A stretch of DNA of 64,000 nt. Source: Verrucomicrobiota bacterium. GTDB taxonomy: Bacteria > Verrucomicrobiota > Verrucomicrobiia > Verrucomicrobiales > Verrucomicrobiaceae. Where the stretch lies: contig JANYCZ010000042.1 of NCBI GenBank assembly GCA_025360015.1, positions 1 to 64,000 on the forward strand. The letters run 5' to 3'. Each line of letters begins with the position of its first letter. Within the stretch, counting starts at the first letter, position 1. Below are positions 1-7,943 of this stretch, piece by piece. The notes under the pieces are model-generated. The model made no database searches and was not told where the DNA came from. It saw nothing but the letters and a program-made list of their open reading frames with translations. The translations under genes and the position numbers were made by a program.

Positions 1-1
1 A

Positions 2-20
2 CCGCACTCGGAGAGTGCGG
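2..20. repeat. REP-like 19-bp palindrome, copy 1
   Basis: The sequence CCGCACTCGGAGAGTGCGG is a perfect 8-bp inverted repeat around a GGA loop. Identical copies lie at 3925, 7882 and 27484, always between genes. Here it sits about 50 bases before the start of the heme protein gene and is followed by ACCAC, the same right flank as in the other copies. Confidence 0.85.
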
Positions 21-71
21 ACCACTCCATGATTGACAGATTCGATGCGCCACGCCTGTTCTGTGTTTCCC

Positions 72-2828
72 ATGAAGTTTTGCTCGTTCCTCGCGCTCCT
101 GTCTTTTGCCACCTGCTCGCTTGCCGCCGACAAGCCTGCGAAGCCCAAGGTGGCGGAGGCTCCTGCAGCGCCTTCGCCATGGGGGGATTTTGTGGAGAAA
201 GATTTCCCGTTTTTTAGCAGTGTGCTGGATGCGCGGGAGGTGGGGGAGGGTTTTCCGAAGGACAACCTCACGCCGCGCGGGATTATTCTGAATCTTGGCA
301 ACAATCTGTGGGCGTGCTTTGACACGGATTTGCTGAGGATTGCCTGCATCTGGGAAGGTGAGGCTGGGAAGCCGCCGGTGAGTGCGGATGCGCTGGCGCC
401 GGGGTCCTACCATGTGGCGGGGCAAAAGACGAAGGACGGGCAGGAGTATCTAACCAAGCCGATTGGCAAGGTGTGGCTGGCGAATGGGATTTATCCGGGA
501 TGGCAGGTCGGACGCAAACCAAGCCTAACCGATCCACGCGAGCCGACGCCGAGTCCGGAGGAGGTAGGGAGAGGGCCGCTTAATCCTAGTGAAGGAAGAT
601 TCATCAGCATCGAAAAGACCAACAACGGAGTTCGCCTGACGTATGAAATCGAGCATGTCCTGATTCGCGAAACCTTGAGTGGTGGAGGAGATCTAAAAGC
701 ACCTTTCATCAACCGCTTGTTTGAAATTCCTCCGCATAAAAACAATTTAGAGCTGATGGTCAGTTACGACGGTGGCTATGATGCTAAGGATTTGGCAGAC
801 ATGCCCGAAAAGCAGCGTGCGGAAGTGCTCAGAATTCGCGGCCTGGATGATGAAGTAGGAAAGTGGAACGGAGGCAGCGCGTCTTTATCCTCGGGTAATG
901 CTCAGCCTCAGGTCATGAACATCAAAGCCAGTGACAAGGAAGAATGGATTATGCTTGGAAGCGGTAAAATGGGCGGCCACCACCTTTCAACTCGTCATGA
1001 GCCTAAAGAATTCGTTCAGACCAAATCAGATAAAGCTCCAGCGCAGCCCCTCTGGCCCCAAACCCTGACCACCACCGCCATACTCTCCACCAAGCCGGAC
1101 GCTTATGTTATCGCTGAGATTCCCCTGCCCCTTGAGAATCCGTGGAAGCGGAATGTGAGGCTGGCGGATGTGGCGTTTTTGAATGACCAGGGGGATGCGG
1201 CGGGGGTGACGTTTGATGGGGATGTGTGGCTGATCTTGGGGTTGAAGGGGGATTTGGAGAAGGTGACGTGGAAGAGATTTGCGAGCGGGCTGCATGAGCC
1301 GATGAGCATCGTGGTGCGTGGCAGCGACATCCTCGTCTTTGACCGCAACGGCATCTGGAAGCTGGTGGACACGAATGGTGACAAGGAGTGCGACCGGTAT
1401 GAGATGTTCTGCAATCTCTTCGCGCAGACGGCGGAGACGCGGGAGTTTCCGAATTCGATGAAGCTGGGACCGAAGGGTGAGCTATACATTTCCAAAGGCG
1501 GCCAGGAAGGGACGACTTATGGGAAGCACAATGGGACGGTGATCAAGATCGCGGCGGATGGGAAGTCGATGGAGGTGATTGGGTATGGGTTGCGGCAGCC
1601 GTTCATCGGGGTGAATCCGAAGACGGGGCTGGTGACGGCGAGCGATCAGCAGGGCAACTATGTGCCGTCCACGCCGCTGCATATTATTTCAGATCATCAT
1701 TTTTATGGGCATCTGCCGACGATCGCGCCGAAGGAGAAGTATCCGGAGACGATCACGGAGCCGCTGACGTGGCTGCCGCATCCGGTGAATCCGAGCGGGG
1801 TGACGCAGACGTGGCTCATCGACGCGAAGATGGGACCGGTGAATGGGGAGCTGATCCACATTGGTTACAACCGGCCGGAGCTTTTCCGCGTGCTGATGAA
1901 TTCGCATTTTGAAAAGCCGCAGGCGGCGGTGGTGAGCTTTAATCGGAACTTCGACTTCCCCACGCTGAATGCAGTGGTGAATCCGGCGGACGGACAGCTC
2001 TATGTGGTCGGCTTCCAGGTGTGGGGGACGGTGGTGAAGAAGATCAGCGGGCTGGCGCGAGTGCGCTACACGGACAAGCCTCGGGTGCTGATCAAGGAAG
2101 TGACGCCGACGGACAAGGGGCTGCTGCTGCGCTTCAATGCGAAGCTGGATGCGAAGCTGGCGACTGATCCTGACAGTTTTAATGCTGAGCGCTGGAACTA
2201 CAAACGCACCTTTGACTATGGCTCACCGCATTTGAAGCTGGATGGCAGCAGCGGGCAGGAATGGATGACGGCGAGCAGCGCGTACCTGAGCAAGGATGGC
2301 ATGAGCGTGCTGGTGGGCTTTCCGGACATGAAGGGCGGGGTGCATCAGATGCGCATCGGCTGGGGGCTGAAGAGTGCGGATGGTTTGAAGGCAGAGAACA
2401 CGGCGTATTTTTCACCGTGGGAGCTGATGACTTTTGATGCGAAGAAGGAAGGCTTTGATGAGAATCTGAAGGTGGACCTCACGCCGCGCAAAGCGGCTGC
2501 GGTGGCCACGGTGAAGGCGACTGCGGAGGAGGGTGAGCGGCTGTATCAGATGTATGGCTGCATGGCGTGCCACAGCACGGATGGGACGCTGGTGGGCAAG
2601 GTGGGGCCAAGCTGGAAGGGGCTGTATGGAAGTGAGCGGGAGATCGCGAAGGGGCAGAAGGGCAAGTTTAAGGCGGATGAGGCTTACTTGCGGGAGTCGA
2701 TCACGAATCCGAGTGCGAAGGTCGTGAAGGGGTTTGAGAAGTTTGATACGGGGATGCCGATTTATTCGGGGATTTTGAATGATGGGCAGATTGAGAGTCT
2801 GATTTTGTATATCAAGAGTTTGAAGTAG
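72..2828 (+). CDS. Secreted PVC-type heme protein with C-terminal cytochrome c domain
   Basis: The predicted product has 918 residues, counted from the ATG at 72, which gives a clean signal peptide (MKFCSFLALLSFATCSLAA); upstream ATG and TTG codons in the same frame would add residues before it. The long middle part looks like the beta-propeller region of planctomycete/verrucomicrobial membrane-bound dehydrogenases, and the N-terminal part resembles a family I recall as DUF6797. The last 90 residues are a class I cytochrome c: the heme motif CMACH is at 830-834 and a likely Met ligand is near 895. A periplasmic electron-transfer or sugar/alcohol oxidising role is inferred from the family, not shown. 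The gene stands alone, with a REP-like palindrome just upstream and a hairpin-rich spacer downstream. The substrate is unknown. Confidence 0.85.
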   Translation: MKFCSFLALLSFATCSLAADKPAKPKVAEAPAAPSPWGDFVEKDFPFFSSVLDAREVGEGFPKDNLTPRGIILNLGNNLWACFDTDLLRIACIWEGEAGKPPVSADALAPGSYHVAGQKTKDGQEYLTKPIGKVWLANGIYPGWQVGRKPSLTDPREPTPSPEEVGRGPLNPSEGRFISIEKTNNGVRLTYEIEHVLIRETLSGGGDLKAPFINRLFEIPPHKNNLELMVSYDGGYDAKDLADMPEKQRAEVLRIRGLDDEVGKWNGGSASLSSGNAQPQVMNIKASDKEEWIMLGSGKMGGHHLSTRHEPKEFVQTKSDKAPAQPLWPQTLTTTAILSTKPDAYVIAEIPLPLENPWKRNVRLADVAFLNDQGDAAGVTFDGDVWLILGLKGDLEKVTWKRFASGLHEPMSIVVRGSDILVFDRNGIWKLVDTNGDKECDRYEMFCNLFAQTAETREFPNSMKLGPKGELYISKGGQEGTTYGKHNGTVIKIAADGKSMEVIGYGLRQPFIGVNPKTGLVTASDQQGNYVPSTPLHIISDHHFYGHLPTIAPKEKYPETITEPLTWLPHPVNPSGVTQTWLIDAKMGPVNGELIHIGYNRPELFRVLMNSHFEKPQAAVVSFNRNFDFPTLNAVVNPADGQLYVVGFQVWGTVVKKISGLARVRYTDKPRVLIKEVTPTDKGLLLRFNAKLDAKLATDPDSFNAERWNYKRTFDYGSPHLKLDGSSGQEWMTASSAYLSKDGMSVLVGFPDMKGGVHQMRIGWGLKSADGLKAENTAYFSPWELMTFDAKKEGFDENLKVDLTPRKAAAVATVKATAEEGERLYQMYGCMACHSTDGTLVGKVGPSWKGLYGSEREIAKGQKGKFKADEAYLRESITNPSAKVVKGFEKFDTGMPIYSGILNDGQIESLILYIKSLK

Positions 2829-2870
2829 TGGCGCGGAGGCGAAGGCGTGAGATCAGGGACATGCGCGCTG

Positions 2871-2972
2871 GCATCGCTACGCGATGCGAGTGCCTGGGGG
2901 ATGGTGTACGCGTTTACGAGGGGTGTCGCTCCGCTCAACCCCTCGCTACAGGCAGGGATGGCTCTGCCATCC
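2871..2972. repeat. Cluster of three perfect hairpins in a 397-bp gene-free spacer
   Basis: The spacer 2829-3225 holds no convincing gene. It contains three perfect inverted repeats in a row: 2871-2887 (GCATCGC/GCGATGC, 3-nt loop), 2917-2945 (CGAGGGGT/ACCCCTCG) and 2956-2972 (GGATGGC/GCCATCC, 3-nt loop). They differ in sequence from the REP-like palindrome. None is followed by a T-tract, so simple termination does not explain them. They may be a composite intergenic repeat. Confidence 0.6.
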
Positions 2973-3199
2973 GATGGCATCACTTATGTCCCACGTGTTC
3001 TTGCGACAGACAGTATGGAAGAACATCCGCCATGCGCGGGCGACCTGCTGCGGGCTCGGAGGCCCGCGCTCCCAGGCTCTAGCTGGGATGGTGTCACTGA
3101 TGGCACGAGTAAAGTTGCTCTGTTCCTGTGAAATATGGAAGCTCCGCAAAGGTCAAGCGTGTGGGACTGCGGTCGGGCTGAGGTGAAGCGGAGCCTTGC

Positions 3200-3220
3200 C
3201 CTTGTTCCGCAGGAACAAGG
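3200..3220 (-). terminator. Hairpin just after the ruvA stop codon
   Basis: CCTTGTTCC and GGAACAAGG form a perfect 9-bp stem with a GCA loop, 6 bases past the end of ruvA on its coding strand. No T-tract follows, so it is either a weak or Rho-assisted terminator, or a 3' stabilising hairpin. Confidence 0.45.
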
Positions 3221-3225
3221 CTACT

Positions 3226-3831
3226 TTAGTTCATGCTGCGCAGGGCTTCGCGGATGAGTTTGTCGGCGGTGTCCATGCCGGGCTGTTTGGCCAGTTCGTT
3301 GACGGCTTTGATGGCTTCGGTCTGCTTGTAGCCGAGGGCGATGAGGCCGAGGACGGCGTCGGTTTGCGCTTCTTGCTTGGGGTCGTGCGCGCCTTTGGCG
3401 GTGCGGGAGGCCTGCCAGGCATCGACGACGCCTACTTTGTCTTTCAGTTCGAGCACGATGCGTTCGGCGGTTTTGCCACCGACGCCTTTGATGCGGGAGA
3501 GGGATTTCACGTCGCCGCTGATGACGGCGTCCTTGAACGCTGCCACGGGCATGCCGCTGAGGACGCTGAGGGCCATCTTGGGGCCAATGCCGGAGACGCG
3601 GTCCATAAGGAGGCGGAAGAGATCGCGCTCGTCGGAGGTGAAAAAGCCGAAGAGGGTGTGGTCGCGGTCGGTGACGTGGTAGTGGGTGAGGAGCTGCACC
3701 TCAGTGCCGGGGTGCGGGAGCTTGTCGAAGGTGGTGAGGGGGATGAGGACGAGGTAGCCGACACCGTGGACGTCAATGATGGCACGGTGCGGGAGGGCTT
3801 CGGCGAGGAGGCCGCGAAGGAAGGCGATCAT
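3226..3831 (-). CDS. ruvA: Holliday junction branch migration protein RuvA
   Basis: The 201-residue product matches RuvA in length and layout. It forms the DNA-binding tetramer that holds four-way junctions while RuvB drives branch migration. The N-terminal OB-fold (about 1-64) starts MIAFLRGLLAEALPHRAIIDVHGVGYLV. The middle domain carries two helix-hairpin-helix motifs (VSGIGPKMALSVL and IKGVGGKTAERIV). The small C-terminal RuvB-binding domain (about 150-201) is present, joined by a linker rich in Lys, Asp and Gln. Neither ruvB nor ruvC is adjacent. The 327-bp gap upstream (3832-4158) holds a REP-like palindrome and a pentanucleotide tandem repeat, so the promoter must lie among or upstream of these. 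Confidence 0.97.
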   Translation of the reverse strand: MIAFLRGLLAEALPHRAIIDVHGVGYLVLIPLTTFDKLPHPGTEVQLLTHYHVTDRDHTLFGFFTSDERDLFRLLMDRVSGIGPKMALSVLSGMPVAAFKDAVISGDVKSLSRIKGVGGKTAERIVLELKDKVGVVDAWQASRTAKGAHDPKQEAQTDAVLGLIALGYKQTEAIKAVNELAKQPGMDTADKLIREALRSMN

Positions 3832-3924
3832 GCGGGCATGAAGGCGGGTGCGCGCGAAGGTGCAAGCGGAGGTTTGCTGCGGAGATCATTACTCCGCGCA
3901 ATCCATGGGCGTCCGGATTCCGGA

Positions 3925-3943
3925 CCGCACTCGGAGAGTGCGG
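3925..3943. repeat. REP-like 19-bp palindrome, copy 2
   Basis: It is identical to the copy at position 2. It lies upstream of ruvA in the gap 3832-4158, which contains no gene. The right flank is ACCACGC, which then runs into the tandem repeat at 3946. Confidence 0.85.
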
Positions 3944-3945
3944 AC

Positions 3946-3980
3946 CACGCCACGCCACGCCACGCCACGCCACGCCACGC
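3946..3980. repeat. Pentanucleotide tandem repeat, CACGC x7
   Basis: Seven perfect copies of CACGC follow the palindrome directly. In the other palindrome copies the flank is ACCACGCCGCGCTG with no expansion, so this looks like slippage of the element's own flank. The copy number is expected to vary between strains. Confidence 0.85.
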
Positions 3981-4158
3981 TGCGGCCTGCGTCGGCTTTG
4001 GCAGCAGCGTGAGTGCCAACTTCCATAGAGGCGGCTTCGATGGTCGCGAGTGGTGGGGCGTTTTCACGCGCTCGCAGACGGGCGGGCTGTCGCCACACCC
4101 GTCCTACGACGTGCTTGCATCGCTTGCGGAGAACTGATGAACTCCTTTCGGGAATCGC

Positions 4159-5997
4159 TTATGCGGAGAGCTTTTCCATGAGCTTCTGCGTGCGCTCGAT
4201 GATGCGCTGGGGCTCATCTAGCAGACCGGCGGAGAGGAGGGCGTTGTCGAGAATCTGCTCGGTGATGAGGCCAGCGGTTTCGGGATCCTTGATGTGCAGG
4301 GCGGAGAGATTGCGGACGAGCTGATGGCGCGGATTGATTTCGAAGATGACCTTTGAACCGGGCATGTCGCCTTCTTTGCCCATGGCCTTCATCATCTGGC
4401 GGATCTGCGGGCTCATTTCGCCTTCCGGGGTGAGCACGAGGGCGGGGCTGCCGACGAGGCGCTTGCCAGTGCGGACGGTTTCGACCTGCTTGGAGAGGTG
4501 CTCTTTCATCCAGTCGCAAAGGGCGGTGGCCTCGCCTTCGGCCAGGGCATCGCCTTCGCTGGTGTCTTCGCCGAGATCGATGTCGGGGGCGTTGACGGAC
4601 TTGAGGTCCTTATCCTCGAACTTGCTGAGGCTGGAGATGACGTATTCGTCGATGTGCTCAAACATGTAGAGCACTTCAAAGCCCTTGGCCTTGAAGGCGG
4701 CAACGTAGGGGCCGCTTTCGATGGTGCTGCGGGAGGTGGACACCTGGTAGTAGATCTCCTTCTGTTCCTCCTTCATGCGCTTCACGTATTCGGTCAGGCT
4801 GACGGTTTCGCCGGGCTCGGTCATGCTGGATTCAAAGCGCAGAAGCTTGGCGATGGCGTCGCGATTGGTGTGATCGGTGGCGATGCCTTCTTTGAAGAAG
4901 CGGCTGAAGCTGGCGTAGAATTCGTTGTACTTCTTCGGGTCTTCGACGGCTTCCTTGTCGAGGTGCTTGAGCAGACGCTTGGCGACGACGTCGCCGAGTT
5001 TGCGGACGAGGGCGCTGTCCTGCATGGACTCGCGGGAGATGTTCAGCGGAAGATCTTCGCTGTCGATGACGCCACGAACGAAGCGCATCCACTCGGGGAG
5101 CAGCTTCTTCGGTTTTGGATCGATGAGGACCTTTTTGCAGTAGAGGCCGACATTGGGCTCCATTTGCCCCATGCCGTAGGATTCCATGTTCTGCGTGGGC
5201 GTGAAGAGCAGCGCATTGATGGCGATGGGCGACTCGGCCTGGAAGTGCAGGCGGTAGCTGGGATCATCAAAGGCGTGGGCGGCGAAGCGGTAGAACTCGG
5301 TGTACTGCTCTTCGGTGATGCTGTCCTTGGACTTCAGCCAGAGGGCCTCAACGGTGTTCACGCGCTCGGTGTCGAGCATGACCGGGAAGCTGACAAAGTT
5401 GGAGTATTTCTCCAGGACCTGCTTCACGCGATGCTTCGTGGCAAACTCCGCAGCGTCTTCCTTCAGATGCAGCACGATTTTGCAGCCACGGGCTTCATCG
5501 GCGGATTCATCGATGGTGTAGCTGGTGCTGCCATCGCTGATCCAGACGAGGTGCTCGCCGTCATTGCGCCAGGAGTGGGTGTGGACCTCGACCTTGTCTG
5601 CCACCATGAAGGCGGAGTAGAAACCGACGCCGAACTGACCGATGAGGGAGGCATCGTTTTGCTTGCCGGCGTTCTTCAGCGCGGCGGCAAAGGCCTTGGA
5701 GCCGGAGTGGGCGATGGTGCCAAGGTTTTCGACGAGTTCCGCGCGGTTCATGCCAATGCCGTGATCGGCGATGGTCAGGGTGCGGGCGGCTTCATCGGTG
5801 GTGATGGTGACTTCCAGCGCGGCGGAGGCGTCGAAGACGTCGTTTTCCGTGAGCTGGGTGAGGCGCATCTTTTCCATCGCATCAGCAGCATTGGACACGA
5901 GCTCGCGGATGAAGATCTCGCGGTCGGTGTAGAGGCTGTGGATGACGATATCGAGGACTTGTTTGACTTCGGCCTGGAATTCGTGGGTCTGGCTCAT
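4159..5997 (-). CDS. htpG: Molecular chaperone HtpG (Hsp90 family)
   Basis: The product has 612 residues, close to the 624 of E. coli HtpG. It is a cytosolic ATP-driven dimeric chaperone. The GHKL ATP site is intact: RELVSNAADA with Glu32 and Asn36, DHGIGM with Asp78, and GQFGVGFYSAF from about 120 to 130. The middle domain and the C-terminal dimerisation region follow, ending LMEKLSA. The ATG at 5997 is fixed by the conserved MSQTHEFQAEVKQVLDIVIHSLY opening. The 228-bp gap to the divergent gene at 6226 holds both promoters. I looked there for a CIRCE operator and did not see one, so heat-shock control by HrcA is not supported by sequence. Confidence 0.98.
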   Translation of the reverse strand: MSQTHEFQAEVKQVLDIVIHSLYTDREIFIRELVSNAADAMEKMRLTQLTENDVFDASAALEVTITTDEAARTLTIADHGIGMNRAELVENLGTIAHSGSKAFAAALKNAGKQNDASLIGQFGVGFYSAFMVADKVEVHTHSWRNDGEHLVWISDGSTSYTIDESADEARGCKIVLHLKEDAAEFATKHRVKQVLEKYSNFVSFPVMLDTERVNTVEALWLKSKDSITEEQYTEFYRFAAHAFDDPSYRLHFQAESPIAINALLFTPTQNMESYGMGQMEPNVGLYCKKVLIDPKPKKLLPEWMRFVRGVIDSEDLPLNISRESMQDSALVRKLGDVVAKRLLKHLDKEAVEDPKKYNEFYASFSRFFKEGIATDHTNRDAIAKLLRFESSMTEPGETVSLTEYVKRMKEEQKEIYYQVSTSRSTIESGPYVAAFKAKGFEVLYMFEHIDEYVISSLSKFEDKDLKSVNAPDIDLGEDTSEGDALAEGEATALCDWMKEHLSKQVETVRTGKRLVGSPALVLTPEGEMSPQIRQMMKAMGKEGDMPGSKVIFEINPRHQLVRNLSALHIKDPETAGLITEQILDNALLSAGLLDEPQRIIERTQKLMEKLSA

Positions 5998-6225
5998 GGG
6001 GTAGGAGGGGGTAAAAAAGGTTGGGGGGTGGAGAGTGTAGCGGGTGGGGGTGGGAGGTCAAGTGTTGCGGGGATAGGTCGGATAGGGTCTATGATGGCGA
6101 TGGGTGTGGCGGGGCGCTCTGATCGAGGACGAGTAGGATTTTCTGCGGCTACGCGCCAGGACCGTTTGTTCCCTTGGTGGAGTGGCCTTGACTTTGCCAA
6201 CCCCTCCCACACACTCGCGCCCACC

Positions 6226-6663
6226 ATGGGACTCTTCGATTCACTCGCCAAAAACGCGCTGGGCAGCATGCTCGGCGGCTCTGCCAAAATGGACCCTGCT
6301 GCGATGCTCTCCGGCCTGCTCAATGAAGCAGGGGGTTTGAGCGGGATGATGAGCCAGTTTGAGAAAGCCGGGCTGGGGGCCACTTTTTCCTCCTGGGTCG
6401 GAACGGGAACGAATGAGCCGATCAGTGCGGACCAGATGCAGGCTGCCGTCGGGTCGGAGAACTTGCAGGCGCTGGCGGGCAAAGTGGGCATGCAGGTGCA
6501 TACCGTGCTGCCGCTGCTAGCGCAGTTCCTGCCGCAAGTCATCGACAAGCTGACACCACAGGGCCACATCCATGAGAACAATCCCACTGGCGGCCAGATT
6601 CAAAGCGTACTGACCAGTGTAATCAGCAGCGGGCTCGGCGGCTTGTTTGGCGGCGGGCGCTAA
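6226..6663 (+). CDS. YidB/DUF937 family protein
   Basis: The 145-residue product resembles the YidB (DUF937) family: the start MGLFDSLAKNALGSMLGG, the gly/ser-rich LL-EAGGL segment, the conserved FSSWVGTGTNEPIS block around residues 58-71, and the closing glycine-rich GLGGLFGGGR. The function is unknown in any organism I can name with certainty. The ATG at 6226 begins this family-typical N-terminus. The much longer frame that reaches back into htpG on the other strand is an antisense artefact. The FtsX-like permease gene starts 8 bases downstream, so the two are probably co-transcribed. Confidence 0.85.
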   Translation: MGLFDSLAKNALGSMLGGSAKMDPAAMLSGLLNEAGGLSGMMSQFEKAGLGATFSSWVGTGTNEPISADQMQAAVGSENLQALAGKVGMQVHTVLPLLAQFLPQVIDKLTPQGHIHENNPTGGQIQSVLTSVISSGLGGLFGGGR

Positions 6664-6671
6664 TCACTCCC

Positions 6672-7862
6672 ATGCTCCGCCTCGCCCTAAAAATGCTGTT
6701 TGGTGATACCGCGAAGTACCTGATGCTGGTCGCGGGGATCGCGGTGGCGACGTTTTTGATGGCGCAGCAGACGGCGGTGTTTTGCGGGCTGATGAACTGG
6801 ACGAAATCGACGCTGAAAAATGTGCCGGCTCCGATCTGGGTGGTGGAGGAAAAGGTGGAGCAGGTGAATGAGACGAATCCATTGCTGGACACCGATGTGG
6901 CGCGCGTGCGCAGCGTGAGCAGCGTGGCCTGGGCTGCGCCGATTTATTCAGGCATACAGCGCGTGCGCTTGGAGAACGGGAACTTCAAGATGATCCAGCT
7001 CATCGGTATTGACGCCAACACGATGGCCGGAGCGCCGGCGAAGATGCTGGAAGGCGATGTAATGAAGCTGCGGCTGCCGCATTCGGTGATCATTGATGAT
7101 CTAGGGGTGACGCGCCTGGCGAGGAAACGCGGCGACAAGGTGAAGGTGGGCGATGTGTTTGAGATCAATGACCAGGAAGCGCGCGTGGTAGGCATCGCTG
7201 ATGCAGCGACGTCCTTCACCGGAGGCCCCTATGTCTGGACGACCTATGAGCGCGCACTGCAGTATGTACCGGCGCAACGCAAGATGCTGCAGGCAGTGAT
7301 CTGCGCCCCACGTGAAGGTGTGAGCTTGGATCAGGCAGTGGCGGACATCCACCGCAAGACGGGCCTGAAGGCCTTCGTGAATCGCGAGGCTAGCTTCGGC
7401 GAGTTCTGGGCTCAGCGCGGGGACAGCAAGACGGACAACTTCAACATCTCGACGGTGTGGTGGTATGTGAAAAACACCGGCATCCCGATTTCGTTTGGCA
7501 CCACGGTCGTCATCGGCCTGCTGGTGGGCATGGCGGTGAGCTGCCAGACGTTTTACTCCTTTGTGCTGGAGAACATGCGACACCTGGGCGCGCTGAAGGC
7601 GATGGGTGCATCCAACGGCACACTGTGCCTGATGCTGATCACGCAGGCGTTCACGGTGGGGTTTATTGGCTATGGGATTGGGCTGCTCGGCACGGCTGGT
7701 TTTGCCATGGGCGCGCTGAAGAATGAGCAGCCGCCGTTTTACATGCCGGAGTTTGTGCCGTTTGTGGTGCTGGGGGTGGTGCTGGGGATTTGCACGCTGG
7801 CGGCGCTGCTGGGCATCTGGCGCGTGAGCAAGCTGGAACCGGCGATGGTGTTCCGGAGCTGA
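6672..7862 (+). CDS. FtsX/MacB-type ABC transporter permease
   Basis: The 396-residue membrane protein has the FtsX layout: one N-terminal transmembrane helix (about 15-37), a large periplasmic domain (about 40-265, MacB_PCD-like), then three C-terminal helices near 273-300, 315-345 and 362-383. The segment ENMRHLGALKAMGASNG between the second and third helices is the coupling region typical of DevC/MacB permeases. Such proteins act mechanically with an ATPase and an adaptor. No ATPase or adaptor gene is adjacent on this strand; the exporter at 7944 faces the other way and carries its own permease. The partner must be encoded elsewhere. Confidence 0.85.
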   Translation: MLRLALKMLFGDTAKYLMLVAGIAVATFLMAQQTAVFCGLMNWTKSTLKNVPAPIWVVEEKVEQVNETNPLLDTDVARVRSVSSVAWAAPIYSGIQRVRLENGNFKMIQLIGIDANTMAGAPAKMLEGDVMKLRLPHSVIIDDLGVTRLARKRGDKVKVGDVFEINDQEARVVGIADAATSFTGGPYVWTTYERALQYVPAQRKMLQAVICAPREGVSLDQAVADIHRKTGLKAFVNREASFGEFWAQRGDSKTDNFNISTVWWYVKNTGIPISFGTTVVIGLLVGMAVSCQTFYSFVLENMRHLGALKAMGASNGTLCLMLITQAFTVGFIGYGIGLLGTAGFAMGALKNEQPPFYMPEFVPFVVLGVVLGICTLAALLGIWRVSKLEPAMVFRS

Positions 7863-7881
7863 CAAGTGACAATGGCCGGAA

Positions 7882-7900
7882 CCGCACTCGGAGAGTGCGG
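7882..7900. repeat. REP-like 19-bp palindrome, copy 3
   Basis: It is identical to the other copies and lies between the 3' ends of two convergent genes (stops at 7862 and 7944). The right flank ACCACGCCGCGCTG is the same as at the 27484 copy apart from one base. A convergent intergenic position is typical of REP elements. Confidence 0.85.
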
Positions 7901-7943
7901 ACCACGCCGCGCTGGGATGGCATCCTGCGGCCGACGAGTTCGG

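Noticed and set aside
5998-6225. CIRCE operator upstream of htpG
   Set aside because: No TTAGCACTC-N9-GAGTGCTAA sequence is present.
4498-6663. 721-codon plus-strand open frame across htpG
   Set aside because: It is antisense to htpG for most of its length and has no domains; only its last 145 codons, from the ATG at 6226, are a real gene.
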